From positions 1 through 64,000 of the forward strand of contig JADCGK010000058.1 in NCBI GenBank assembly GCA_020249045.1: 64,000 nt of DNA, read 5' to 3'. The DNA is from Azospirillum sp. (GTDB lineage: Bacteria; Pseudomonadota; Alphaproteobacteria; CACIAM-22H2). Position 1 is the first letter of the stretch. Each line of letters opens with the position of its first letter. Positions 22,936-35,743 of this stretch are shown here, in pieces. The translations under genes were made by a program, and so were the position numbers. The notes beneath the pieces were generated by a model that had not been told where the DNA came from, searched no databases, and saw nothing but the letters and a program-made list of their open reading frames with translations.

Positions 22936-23835
22936 ATGCGGATCAATGCCGAACTCCTCGATTTTCGCGCCTTCCTTGCCGTGCTGTCGTGCGGTTCGTT
23001 CCACAAGGCGGCGCGAGAGCTCAACATCTCGCAACCCGCGCTGTCGCGCAGGATCAAGGGTCTCGAGCGCACTCTCGGCAAGACACTGATCGAACGCTCG
23101 ACCCGGCACGTCGCGCCGACCGCCGTGGGCCGGCAGTTACGGCCGCTGGTCGCGCGCTTGCTCGACGAGTTCGAGGAATCGGTCCTGTCGATCGGCGGAT
23201 TGGGCGGCCGTCTCGCGGGCCAGGTCACCATCGCTTCGGTGCCGACGGCCGCCTTCTACTTTTTGCCGCGCGTCATACGCGCCTTCAACCGGCTCTATCC
23301 GGGGATCCGCTTCCGCATTCTCGACCTATCGGCGAACGAGGGGTTGGACGCCGTCGCGCGCGGCGAGGTCGAGTTCGGGATCAATCTGACCGGCGCCACG
23401 CGGCCCGATCTGCGTTTCACGCCGCTGCTGGAGGACGAGTTCGTCCTCGCCTGCCGTCGCGACCATCCGCTGGCGTCGGCGCGCGAACTGCGCTGGCGCG
23501 ATCTGGCGGGCTATCCGTTGATCGGCGTCAGCCAGTCGAGCGGCAACCGCGCCGTTCTCGATCAGGCGCTGAGCCGCACCAAGGTCCAGCTCGATTGGTT
23601 CTACGAGGTCAACCACCTCTCGACCTCGCTGGGGCTCGTCGAGGCGGGCCTGGCGATCTCGGTCCTGCCGAAGCTCGCCACGCCGCAGACCAAGCATCCG
23701 GTGATCGCCACCGTGCGCCTCAAAAATCCCGTGGTCAGCCGGACGATCGGCCTGGTCGAGCGTCACGGCGCGCGGCTGACGCCCGCGGCCGAACGCTTCC
23801 GTCAGCTCCTGATCGACGAGTGGAATGCGAGCTGA
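22936..23835 (+). CDS. LysR family transcriptional regulator
   Basis: RAFLAVLSCGSFHKAARELNISQPALSRRIKGLERTLGKTLIERSTRHVAPTAVG; divergent from tct locus. Confidence 0.95.
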   Translation: MRINAELLDFRAFLAVLSCGSFHKAARELNISQPALSRRIKGLERTLGKTLIERSTRHVAPTAVGRQLRPLVARLLDEFEESVLSIGGLGGRLAGQVTIASVPTAAFYFLPRVIRAFNRLYPGIRFRILDLSANEGLDAVARGEVEFGINLTGATRPDLRFTPLLEDEFVLACRRDHPLASARELRWRDLAGYPLIGVSQSSGNRAVLDQALSRTKVQLDWFYEVNHLSTSLGLVEAGLAISVLPKLATPQTKHPVIATVRLKNPVVSRTIGLVERHGARLTPAAERFRQLLIDEWNAS

Positions 23836-26800
23836 TCAGCTCGCCGCAGCCGGACGCGCCTGCGGCACCAGACGTTGGCGATAGCCCTGCATGAACGATT
23901 CGAACGGCGCGAGCGAGGAGACGCGCGCGGCGATCGAGGCGATGTCGGGCGTCGCACCGGCTCGATCGGCGGTCAACACGCGGAACACCTCGGCGTAGGG
24001 CGAACGGCCCATGGCGGGCCCGAAGCGCTCGCGCAAGCGCGCGGTCCCCGCCTCGTCCCCGGCCAGCGCCAACGCGACGGCCAGATGCAGGGCCTGGCGC
24101 GCGCGGTTGTCCTGCATCTGCGCCGTGCCGGCCGGCGGTTCGCCGATCAACCGTTCGAGCGCGCGCGCGGCTTCGGCCCATGCGCGGGTGCGTTGGGCGA
24201 TTTCGGTGCGCAATAGATCGGCGTCGGGCGCGGTGTCGCCTTCCATGCGCGCGAGCGCTTCGGTCGGCCGTCCCAGATCGGCGAGCGCGCGCGCGGCCAA
24301 GCGGTTGCGTTCGCGCTGAAGCTCGATCGACGTCGCCGGCTCGGAGGCCCGCAGCGCGTCGAGCGCCAATTGGGGCTTGCGGTCGAGCAGACGGATCGCG
24401 GCGAGACGGGCACCGACTTGCGCGCGGGTTTCGCCCGCCACGCGATTGCGCATTTGGTGGTCCAGCAACTCGCCCGCCCGGTCGAGCAGATCGACCCCGA
24501 TCAGACGCTCGGCGAGTTTGCGGACCATCTCATCGCCTTCGGGGCCGGACGGCACGAGATCGCGGTAATCCTCGAACAGGCCGATGGCCGCGACGGGCGA
24601 AAGCTTGTCAGCACCGCCTTCGAGGAACAATTTGCGGAACTCGGCGGCCACGTCCTGGGCAAGCTGCCCGCGGTCGCGCGCGTCGGGGAAGCGCTGGGCG
24701 GCGTCGCGCAAGGTGGCCGTGCCGGCGCGGAACTCGCCGGCCGCGAGTTGCGCGCGACCCAGGCGGCGCTGGATGTCGAACTCGAGCTCGTCCCCGCGCC
24801 AGGCGAAGCGCAAGCGTTCGAGGGCCGCAACCGTTTCCTGGGGCGTCGCGTCGCCCTTCTCGGCCTGGACTTGGATGCGCGCCAGTTCCGCCTGAACGCG
24901 CGCCTTGGTGACGGTGCCGAAGTCGAGCGCGCGCCATGCGGCCAGCGCCGCGCGGCTGTCGCCGCGCTCGAGGGCGATGCGCCCCTTGAGGTAATCCGCG
25001 CGCGCGCGATCGCCGCTGGCGGGCTGGTTCTGCGCCACGCGGTCGAGCCGGCGTTCGGCCTGATCGTACTCGCCCGCCGCAATTCGCGCTTCGACCATCG
25101 CAAGGCCGATCTTGTTGGCGAAGAAACGCGGGAAACGTTCGGAGACGTCGGCCGCCCGGTCGAACTGCATGATCGCGGCTTGCGGGTCGTTCTGGGCGAT
25201 GGCGAGCGTGCCGCGCCACAGCGCTGCCTCCGCTTCGCTGTCGAGGCTCGAATGATTCAGCCAGCGCGCGGCCTCGTCGAGGTTGCCCGCGAACATCTCG
25301 CCCACGCCGCGCATCAGGCGGTTCTGCGGCCCGTCGAGCAACTGCGGACGTTCCTCGCCGATCAGGCGCAGGATCGAGTTCGCTTCCTGGAACAACGCAT
25401 TGGCGAACAGGAAACGCGCGAGTTCCAGACGCGCGGCGTTGCGCGGATCGCCCTCGCGCGAATTCGCGACCGCGCGTTGAAGCTGGGCGCGGTCCTCGTT
25501 GAACTTACCCGGTTGGCGGCCCCACGCGGCGTAATCGAGCAGCGCGGCATTGCGCAATTGCGCGGCCCCCGGCATGCCGGGGGCGGTCGGCGCGGTGACG
25601 AACAAGCCGCGCGTCGAAGCGACCTCCACGCCCGTGCCGAGCGGCCGGACCGAAACCGAATCGTCCTCGGGCCGCACCACCGCACCTTGCGCGCTGGCCA
25701 GAATCTGGAATTGGGCGAAGCGGCGCATTTGCGCGAGCCCCACGCCGGCCACCGCCGTGGGCACGATGGCGAGTTCGTCGCCGATCTCCGGATCGCGCAG
25801 GCGCAGCACGTTGGCAGCCCCCGGCAACTCGATCGCCACGCGCGCGTCGGCCGGCTGATCGGGGTTGCGGATGACGATACCGAGCGGGGTTTCGGGCCGG
25901 CGCGGCAAACGGCCGAGTTCGACCACCCACGCCGTGCCGTCGCGGCGCACCAGCGCGTTGGCTCCGCCGCGCGGGGACATGCGCAAGACCGTGCCTTCGC
26001 TGTCGAGCTGTTCGACCTCGCCCACCAGATCGCGCATCTCCGCATCGACGCGCAGCGGCGAAAGGTCGATGCCCACGCGCCGGTCGAAGGCGATCCACAA
26101 ATTCTGCCCGCGACCGAACACGGCTGCCCCTACGGGCTCGCCGAAGCCGAAGCGCAGGACGCTGAAATTCTCCTCGCGCTGGACTTCGACGGCCACGCGG
26201 CCGAGCAGCGCGCCCGGCGGCACCGCCGGCTGGGACAGGCCGAGCGCTTGCGCCTGCTGGGCCAGCGTCTGGAAGTCGGGGGTCGCGGGGCGCCCGCCGG
26301 CGGAAATGGGCGCGCCGGCTTGAACCGGCGATTGCGGCGGCGACGCACTCGCCGGCGCGGCTTGCCCGGGCTGGGGCAACTGCACCTGCTGAGTCGTCGG
26401 CTGGTCGGTGCCGATCGACCCGTCGCGCACGAAATCGAGCACGACGCGCGGCCCCGCGCGCAGATGGCGCAGACCGACATTCTCGTTCAGCGTCAGGTTC
26501 AGCGTGGTGCGCTCGCCTTCGCGGGTCGCGCGCGCGGCCGAAACCGAGGCACGCAACGCCTGCTGCAGACGCGTCGCATCGATTCCGACGGGCGACCCGA
26601 ACACGATCGTCGCCGCCCGGCCTTGCTGATCGACGCGATAATCGACGTCTTCCGGCCAATCGACGACGGCGCGGTCGAAGCCGTCCTGCTGGCTGAATCG
26701 GATATTGAGCGCGCGCGTGGGCGCGGATGCGGTGGCGCCTTGCGCTTGGGCTGGCGCGGCGGGCCCAGTGGTGGGCGTGCCTGCGGCCGGCGGCGGCGCC

Positions 26801-27084
26801 ACTTGGGCGGCGGGCGGCGTTGCGGGCGTCAGCGGTGTGGCCGGCGCATTCGCCCACGGCGGCGCCGTTCCGGACACGCTCGGACTTTGGGCCGGCAGTT
26901 GGGCGGGGATAGCGGGCGCGTTCGGCGCCGGGGCCAGCTCCGGCGAGGGTTGGCCGGCGGGCGGCGTGGCTGGGAACGCGCGCCAAGGCGGCGTTTGGGC
27001 ATGCGCGCCAAACGCCAGCAATCCCGCCAAACCGATCGTCGGCAGGGTCGCCCGCAGCACCCGATTCATCTTGCCAATCGCCAT
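23836..27084 (-). CDS. large exported protein: Pro-rich N-terminus, AMIN-like segments, C-terminal TPR/helical repeats
   Basis: Signal peptide (LLAFGAHAQ); ALNIRFSQQDGFDRAVVDWPEDVDYRVDQQGRAATIVFGSP...LRAGPRVVLDFVRDG and a second similar unit; helical repeat-rich C-terminal half. Confidence 0.75.
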   Translation of the reverse strand: MAIGKMNRVLRATLPTIGLAGLLAFGAHAQTPPWRAFPATPPAGQPSPELAPAPNAPAIPAQLPAQSPSVSGTAPPWANAPATPLTPATPPAAQVAPPPAAGTPTTGPAAPAQAQGATASAPTRALNIRFSQQDGFDRAVVDWPEDVDYRVDQQGRAATIVFGSPVGIDATRLQQALRASVSAARATREGERTTLNLTLNENVGLRHLRAGPRVVLDFVRDGSIGTDQPTTQQVQLPQPGQAAPASASPPQSPVQAGAPISAGGRPATPDFQTLAQQAQALGLSQPAVPPGALLGRVAVEVQREENFSVLRFGFGEPVGAAVFGRGQNLWIAFDRRVGIDLSPLRVDAEMRDLVGEVEQLDSEGTVLRMSPRGGANALVRRDGTAWVVELGRLPRRPETPLGIVIRNPDQPADARVAIELPGAANVLRLRDPEIGDELAIVPTAVAGVGLAQMRRFAQFQILASAQGAVVRPEDDSVSVRPLGTGVEVASTRGLFVTAPTAPGMPGAAQLRNAALLDYAAWGRQPGKFNEDRAQLQRAVANSREGDPRNAARLELARFLFANALFQEANSILRLIGEERPQLLDGPQNRLMRGVGEMFAGNLDEAARWLNHSSLDSEAEAALWRGTLAIAQNDPQAAIMQFDRAADVSERFPRFFANKIGLAMVEARIAAGEYDQAERRLDRVAQNQPASGDRARADYLKGRIALERGDSRAALAAWRALDFGTVTKARVQAELARIQVQAEKGDATPQETVAALERLRFAWRGDELEFDIQRRLGRAQLAAGEFRAGTATLRDAAQRFPDARDRGQLAQDVAAEFRKLFLEGGADKLSPVAAIGLFEDYRDLVPSGPEGDEMVRKLAERLIGVDLLDRAGELLDHQMRNRVAGETRAQVGARLAAIRLLDRKPQLALDALRASEPATSIELQRERNRLAARALADLGRPTEALARMEGDTAPDADLLRTEIAQRTRAWAEAARALERLIGEPPAGTAQMQDNRARQALHLAVALALAGDEAGTARLRERFGPAMGRSPYAEVFRVLTADRAGATPDIASIAARVSSLAPFESFMQGYRQRLVPQARPAAAS

Positions 27085-27280
27085 GCGTCTCGCCAGCCCG
27101 GTCGATCGCGACTCGAGCAATCGAGTGTACCTCAGGTTCGAGTCGCTGTCTCGTAAATATCTGAAAAACAACGCTTCAGGGAAGATACCCACAGCGTCCC
27201 GGACCGGTCCGCGGCCCTTGGCGTCGGCTTCACGTTCGAGCTGGGGTAATGTTCCGCCACAGATGACCCGCTCCGCTCAC

Positions 27281-30408
<3,128 letters not shown>

Positions 30409-30412
<4 letters not shown>

Positions 30413-30975
30413 ACCCGCCGGCCGATCCGGCCCCGGAAATCGTCGAAGCGTTGATCGCGGGCGATTCCCGCCCGCTCGTGGCCGCGCTTGCGGCGATGGG
30501 CATGACCGCCCCCGAGATCCGCTGGGAGCCGACGGCTGAAACCCTGGCCGAACCACGCCTGGGCGCCATGCTCGACTACTGGAACGCTTTGCGCGCGCGC
30601 GGATCGCTGCCGCGGCTGGGCGACGTCGATCCGTTGGGGTTGGGCGAGGCGATCGGCTATGCAATGCTTCTCGAAGCGCAACCGGACGGCGATTACAGAT
30701 ACATCCTCTACGGCAGCCGCATTGCCGAACGCGCGGGCTTCGATATGACCGGAAAACGCACGCGCGAGGTGATGCCCGCCAGCCCCGCGATCCCGTTTCT
30801 CTTCGCGGCGATCTATCGTGCGGCCGCCGCGCGGCGCGCGCCGGTCTTCAGCGTGCACTCGCCGCCGTCGAGCGTGCATGTGACCGAATGGCGGCGCCTG
30901 GTCCTTCCGCTTACGGGCGCCGCGGGGCGGATCGATTTCCTCGTCGGCAACGTGCCCGGCGCGACGCGGCCGTAG
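30409..30975 (+). CDS. PAS-like domain protein (PAS_5-type)
   Basis: ATGA overlap with hybrid kinase; PRLGAMLDYWNALRARGSLPRLGDVDPLGLGEAIGYAMLLEAQPDGDYRYILYGSRIAERAGFDMTGKR. Confidence 0.75.
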
Positions 30976-30980
30976 CGGCC

Positions 30981-31628
30981 TCAGGACTTGTCGAACAATG
31001 CGTCGATCGCGGCTTGGTCGTGCGCCGCGTCGGGCATTTGCGGGCCGTTCAACAGATCCGCCTCTCCGCCTTTGGCTTTGCGCGGGGCCGAGACGATCGC
31101 GCTTGCCTGGGCGGGATCGAGCGCGATCCCGAACGCCTCCATCAGGCCGGCGACGGTGCGATCGACGTCCTTGAGGACGTTGACGACCTTGGTGATGCGT
31201 TGGCCGGTGATGTCCTGGAAGTTGCAGGCTTCGTAGATGCGCGTCACGTCCACACGGACCGCGTCGCCCGCATCCGCCGGCATCGTTCCGGCGGTTTTCT
31301 CGATGCTCTCGACCGCATCGAGGATCGCATTGGTCGCCGATTCGGTCGCCGCGACGACCGCCGACAGCTCGTCGGTGGCGCCGGGCAAGTCGCGCAAGCG
31401 CATGTCGTTGGCTTGAAGCGCCGCAAGATCGCGCCGCGCGTCGGCCATGATCCGCGCGAGGTTGGCGATGCCATCGCGCAAACCCGAATCGGCCGAGGCG
31501 ACGGTCACCTTCGAGCGCGGCTTCGAGGCGACGACTTTCGCGACCGCTTTGCGCTTCGCGGCGGATTTCGCCTTGGCTTTCGGCGCGACTTTGGTCTTCG
31601 GCTTGGTTTTTTTCTTCGGTTTCGCCAT
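30981..31628 (-). CDS. cheZ: CheZ-type protein phosphatase with Lys/Ala-rich N-terminal tail
   Basis: IYEACNFQDITGQRITKVVNVLKDVDR (CheZ active-site region); C-terminal AAIDALFDKS; N-terminal MAKPKKKTKPKTKVAPKAKAKSAAKRK. Confidence 0.85.
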   Translation of the reverse strand: MAKPKKKTKPKTKVAPKAKAKSAAKRKAVAKVVASKPRSKVTVASADSGLRDGIANLARIMADARRDLAALQANDMRLRDLPGATDELSAVVAATESATNAILDAVESIEKTAGTMPADAGDAVRVDVTRIYEACNFQDITGQRITKVVNVLKDVDRTVAGLMEAFGIALDPAQASAIVSAPRKAKGGEADLLNGPQMPDAAHDQAAIDALFDKS

Positions 31629-31661
31629 GCGCCCGTCTCCCCTCCGACGCGTCGGCGGCCG

Positions 31662-32048
31662 TCAGAAATCGCCGAGAACGGTCGCGATTTTTCCCTTCAG
31701 AACGGCGGCGTTGAAGGGCTTGACGATGTAGTTGTTCACGCCGGCCTGTTTGGCGGCGATGACGTTCTCGGTCTTGGATTCGGCCGTGACCATGATGAAC
31801 GGGATATGCTTGAGCTTCGCATCCGCGCGCACCGCCTGGAGAAGCTGCAAACCGGTCATCGGCTGCATGTTCCAGTCCGAGATGATCAGCCCGTAATCCT
31901 TCTGCTGGACCTTGGCGAGCGCTTCCGAGCCGTCGGCGGCCTCGTCGACGTTCGAAAAACCGATCTGATTCAGAAGGTTCTTCACGATGCGCAACATCGT
32001 CTTGTAATCGTCGACGATCAGCACGTTCATTTTAAGATCGACGGCCAT
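31662..32048 (-). CDS. cheY: chemotaxis response regulator CheY
   Basis: MNVLIVDDYKTMLRIVKNLLNQIGFSNVDEAADGSEALAKVQQKDYGLIISDWNMQPMTGLQLLQAVR...VKPFNAAVLKGKI. Confidence 0.95.
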   Translation of the reverse strand: MAVDLKMNVLIVDDYKTMLRIVKNLLNQIGFSNVDEAADGSEALAKVQQKDYGLIISDWNMQPMTGLQLLQAVRADAKLKHIPFIMVTAESKTENVIAAKQAGVNNYIVKPFNAAVLKGKIATVLGDF

Positions 32049-32096
32049 TGCTCTTGTCTCCCAAGGCGTCCCGGCGCGCGGGACCGTTCGAATTCG

Positions 32097-32143
32097 CGAA
32101 GCCCAGGCCCCAAGTTACAGCTTGGGGGCCCGGGCTTCGTCAA
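32097..32143 (-). promoter_or_regulatory. long dyad/hairpin overlapping predicted cheY promoter
   Basis: CGAAGCCC..GGCCCCAAG-TTACAG-CTTGGGGG..GGGCTTCG; minus-strand TTGACG (32143-32138) and TGTAAC (32119-32114, in the loop). Confidence 0.5.
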
Positions 32144-32186
32144 CAAGTATATGGAAGGGCTTACGGGAAGATTAAGACCCCGGCGT

Positions 32187-32879
32187 TTACCCCTGCCGGG
32201 GCGCCGGAATGCGGCTGGGCTGGGCCTCGGGCTGGCGGCGGCGCGCGAGTTCCGCCGTCACCTGCTGGGCGCGGACGGGGTTCATCAGGGCCAGAACCGG
32301 TGCGGCGCGCCGTTCGTTCATCGCCTCGACGATTTCCAGCAAAACGGGCAGTTCCATCTGCTCGAAAATCCGCGCCGCTTCGGCCGGTTTCATGTTCTGG
32401 AAAAGGCGGACCAACGAGGCGCGCCGCGACTGCTCGCCTTCGTCGTAGCGCTTGATCGCGGTATCTATCTGCGCTTGGAGGGCTTTGAGTTCCTCCACTT
32501 GCTGCTGGATGCGCCGTTCGGCCGCCTGCAGGATGGCTTCGCGTTGTTCGAGTTCGGTCTGACGCTTTTCGAGTTCCTCGCGACGCTTGACCAGATCCTG
32601 CAGAGTTTCGAGTTCGCCGGGGCTGAACGTCCGCTCTTCGGCGGGTTCCGCGGGCGTTTGGGCAGGTGCGGGGGCGGGCGCCGGGGCTTGAGCGAACTGG
32701 ACGGGGCGCGGCGCGGGCGCGGGTGCGGCGGCTTGCGGCGCGCGCGCGGCGGGCGTTGATTGGTTTTGGGCGACGGCAACGCCCATTTCGCCGAGGCGCA
32801 CGGCCAGCATCAAGAACGCGACCGCCACCAGGATCGGCAGCAACCTTATCCGCTTCGTCCAATTCGACGCGGCGCTCAT
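32187..32879 (-). CDS. flagellar motor chaperone MotE-like protein
   Basis: N-terminal TM, Pro-rich linker, coiled coil (LVKRREELEKRQTELEQREAILQAAERRIQQQVEELKALQ), C-terminal FQNMKPAEAARIFEQMELPVLLEIVEAMNERRAAPVLALMNP. Confidence 0.85.
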   Translation of the reverse strand: MSAASNWTKRIRLLPILVAVAFLMLAVRLGEMGVAVAQNQSTPAARAPQAAAPAPAPRPVQFAQAPAPAPAPAQTPAEPAEERTFSPGELETLQDLVKRREELEKRQTELEQREAILQAAERRIQQQVEELKALQAQIDTAIKRYDEGEQSRRASLVRLFQNMKPAEAARIFEQMELPVLLEIVEAMNERRAAPVLALMNPVRAQQVTAELARRRQPEAQPSRIPAPRQG

Positions 32880-33448
32880 GCCCGGCCGCCCGCGCGCGCA
32901 ACGCCCATGGCGGTGCCCAGCGCCGCAGCGCCGGCGAGTGCCACGGCCGCCCCACGGCGGCGCTCGGCGATGGCTTTGAGCAATTCCTGCTCGGCTTGCG
33001 AACGTTGGGTTTGGCGTTCCGTGCCCTCGCGTTCGGCGAACTTGATCGCGTCGCGCAGCAGGCGCTCCTCTTCGCCCGTGGGGGCCGCGGCTTCCGCGCG
33101 CGGCGCGCGGGCGGGTGCGGCGGACGCGGCCGCGTAACGCGCGCCTTCGGCGGCGCGGTCGGCGATGGGCGTGGCGCGCGCCACGATGTATTCGAGATCG
33201 TCCTTCAGGGCGACGGCCTTGCGCGTCTGGTCTTCGAGCAACCGGCCCGCGGCTTCGCCGGCGATCTTGAGGTCGGCGATCGCCGCCTCGGCACGGCGCG
33301 CGGCCTCGTTGAATTCCTTGATCGTGCGGTCGAGCTCGGCTTTGCCTTCGCGCCACGTACCCAGGCGCTTGTGCAGCCGCCAAGCGTAGAAGATGAATGC
33401 GACCAGCAGGGCCGCGAGAACGAGATTGAGCGCGAGTTCCATGCCCAT
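32876..33448 (-). CDS. DUF6468-like membrane-anchored protein in flagellar operon
   Basis: MGMELALNLVLAALLVAFIFYAWRLHKRLGTWREGKAELDRTIKEFNEAARRAEAAIADLK; sits between motE and fliM with overlapping starts/stops. Confidence 0.75.
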   Translation of the reverse strand: MGMELALNLVLAALLVAFIFYAWRLHKRLGTWREGKAELDRTIKEFNEAARRAEAAIADLKIAGEAAGRLLEDQTRKAVALKDDLEYIVARATPIADRAAEGARYAAASAAPARAPRAEAAAPTGEEERLLRDAIKFAEREGTERQTQRSQAEQELLKAIAERRRGAAVALAGAAALGTAMGVARAGGRA

Positions 33449-34521
33449 CACGTTTCCTCGTATTTGTTGATTTTCCGGTCGATCATGACCGCGACGTTCT
33501 GGCCGCGACGGCCCATACGCCCCTTGAACAGGCGTTCGGGACCGCACAGCACTTCGACTTCGCTGTCCGACGTGGCGTTCAGCATCAGGCGCGTGCCGAC
33601 CTTGAAGTCGAGCACGTCCTGCAGCGTCATCACCTGATCGTCGAGCACGGCGTGGATGTCCACTTCGGTCGACCACAATTCGGTCGCGAGGTGGCCTTCC
33701 CAAATCGAGTCTCGGCCGAACTTCTCGCCCATGAACTGCTGCAGCAGTATCTCGCGGACGGGTTCGAGCGTCGCGTAGGGCAGCAGCAACTCCAGGCGCC
33801 CGCCGCGATCCTCCATGTCGATGCGCAGCTTGGCGATGATCGCGGCGTTGGCGGGGCGCGCGATGGTCGCGAAGCGCGGGTTCGTCTCCAGGCGCTCGAA
33901 GCGGAAATTGACCTTGCTGATCGGATCGAACGACGCCGAAAGATCGCCGAGCACGACCGCGACCAGGCGTTCGACGAGGTTGCGTTCGATGGTCGTGTAG
34001 GGCCGGCCTTCGATGCGCATCGCGGCCGTGCCGCGCCGGCCGCCGAGCAGCACGTCGACGATCGAATAGATCAGCGCGGAGTCGACCGTCAGCAGGCCGA
34101 AATTGTCCCACTGCTCGGCCTTGAAGACCGCGAGCATCGCGGGCAGCGGGATCGAGTTGACGTAGTCGCCGAAGCGGGTCGACGTGATGACGTCGAGCGA
34201 GACTTCGACGTTGTCCGAGGTGAAGTTGCGCAAGCTCGTGGTCAGCATTCGGACCAGACGGTCGAACACGATTTCGAGCATCGGCAGGCGTTCGTAGGAC
34301 ACGAGCGCGCTGTTGATGATCGCCTGCATGCCCGAGGTGCCGTCGCCCCCGGCGCCGCCCGCATCGAACCCGAGCAGCGAGTCGATTTCGTCCTGGTTGA
34401 GGACCCTCGCGGTCGCGTCGCCGCCACCGCCGCCGCCGCCCGCGTCGCCGCCGCCCGAGTCCATGGCCGCCCATTCGGCGGCCATCTTTTCTTCTTCGGA
34501 CATGTTGTTCGGATCGGACAT
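33448..34521 (-). CDS. fliM: flagellar motor switch protein FliM
   Basis: VLNQDEIDSLLGFD; YERLPMLEIVFDRLVRMLTTSLRNFTSDNVEVSLD; VLDFKVGTRLMLNATSDSEVEVLCG. Confidence 0.96.
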   Translation of the reverse strand: MSDPNNMSEEEKMAAEWAAMDSGGGDAGGGGGGGDATARVLNQDEIDSLLGFDAGGAGGDGTSGMQAIINSALVSYERLPMLEIVFDRLVRMLTTSLRNFTSDNVEVSLDVITSTRFGDYVNSIPLPAMLAVFKAEQWDNFGLLTVDSALIYSIVDVLLGGRRGTAAMRIEGRPYTTIERNLVERLVAVVLGDLSASFDPISKVNFRFERLETNPRFATIARPANAAIIAKLRIDMEDRGGRLELLLPYATLEPVREILLQQFMGEKFGRDSIWEGHLATELWSTEVDIHAVLDDQVMTLQDVLDFKVGTRLMLNATSDSEVEVLCGPERLFKGRMGRRGQNVAVMIDRKINKYEET

Positions 34522-34531
34522 GACGGGGCCT

Positions 34532-35074
34532 CTATTGGACCAGCATTTCGCGGAAAAGGATGTCGTTGACGCGTGCGGGCTGCGCGGCGAGTTGCACGCG
34601 CGTCAACAACTCCTCGCGGAGTTTGAGGAAGCCGGACGAGCCGCGCAGATCCTCGGGACGCAATTCGCGCAGATAGACCTGGAAGTTGTCGACGATGCGC
34701 GGCAGGTTCGCCTCGAAGGCGTTGGCGTCGTCGATCGAACGCAACTCGACCGACAAAGTCAGCTTGAGGAACGAGGTCCGACGCCCCGCGCCCGCGTTCA
34801 GGTTCACGAGCAGATCGGGCATGTTGAAGTAGACCGACTTGACCGGACCTTGGGGCTCGGCGGGCTTGGGCGGGCCATCCTCGGCGTGCTGTTCGGGCGG
34901 CGGTCCGCCCGCGAAAAACAGGAAATAAACCCCCGCCCCGATCCCCAGCAAAAGAACGAGCGCGCCCGCGCCGGCGATGATCAACATCTTGCCGGACAAA
35001 AACTTCTTTTTCGGCTGCTCGCCGCCTTCGGGAGTCTCGCCCTCGGCGCCTTCTTTGGGTGGATCGTCGGCCAT
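34532..35074 (-). CDS. fliL: flagellar basal body-associated protein FliL (copy 1)
   Basis: Single TM; YFNMPDLLVNLNAGAGRRTSFLKLTLSVELRSIDDANAFEANLPRIVDNFQVYLRELRPEDLRGSSG; C-terminal VNDILFREMLVQ. Confidence 0.93.
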   Translation of the reverse strand: MADDPPKEGAEGETPEGGEQPKKKFLSGKMLIIAGAGALVLLLGIGAGVYFLFFAGGPPPEQHAEDGPPKPAEPQGPVKSVYFNMPDLLVNLNAGAGRRTSFLKLTLSVELRSIDDANAFEANLPRIVDNFQVYLRELRPEDLRGSSGFLKLREELLTRVQLAAQPARVNDILFREMLVQ

Positions 35075-35118
35075 CGCGCGTCCGCTTCGAACCTCAAAGC
35101 CCAAGACGAATCTTAGGC

Positions 35119-35131
35119 AGATTTATCTAAA
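35119..35131 (-). promoter_or_regulatory. AT-rich motif upstream of fliL copy 1
   Basis: agatttatctaaa; nearly identical to 35744-35756 upstream of copy 2. Confidence 0.4.
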
Positions 35132-35222
35132 GTCCCACATAACCTTGCCAAAAGGTGGTTAACAACCCGTTATCGGCCGCAAGAAAGAAGTTAAAGAACC
35201 GTTTACAAGCCTTTGAGATTCG

Positions 35223-35729
35223 TCACTGAACCAACATCTCGCGGAACAGTACATCGGTCACGCGGGCGGGGCGTGCGGCGGCCTGTACGCGCACCAGCAT
35301 CTCCTCCCGCAGCCGCATCAACCCGACCGAGCCGCGCAAATCTTCCGGCCGCAATTCCCGAAGATAGGTCACGAAAGTGTCGATGATCCTTGGCATCGCG
35401 TCTTCGAATTCGGGGATATCGGCCTCGACCACCTCGATCGAGGCCGTCAGCTTGATGAAGTTGCCGCGCCCGCGCTGGGCGAGGCTCAAATTCACCAGCA
35501 AATCCGGCAGGTTATAAAGTGTCGTGGGCGGCGGAGGGGGCGGCGGGGCTTCGGCTTCCTCGTGCTTTTCCTCGCCACCCAAGAAGCCGAAAAACCATGC
35601 GGCACCGCCGCCGATCGCAAGCAGCACGATCGGCACCAGAATGATCAGCAACTTCTTGCCCGAAAATCGCTTTTTGCCGCCCTCGGCGCCATCGGCGGGG
35701 GCGGCGTCGGGTGCGGCCGCGTCGGTCAT
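35223..35729 (-). CDS. flagellar basal body-associated protein FliL (copy 2)
   Basis: LYNLPDLLVNLSLAQRGRGNFIKLTASIEVVEADIPEFEDAMPRIIDTFVTYLRELRPEDLRGSVG; C-terminal VTDVLFREMLVQ. Confidence 0.93.
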   Translation of the reverse strand: MTDAAAPDAAPADGAEGGKKRFSGKKLLIILVPIVLLAIGGGAAWFFGFLGGEEKHEEAEAPPPPPPPTTLYNLPDLLVNLSLAQRGRGNFIKLTASIEVVEADIPEFEDAMPRIIDTFVTYLRELRPEDLRGSVGLMRLREEMLVRVQAAARPARVTDVLFREMLVQ

Positions 35730-35743
35730 CGCCTAACTCTACC

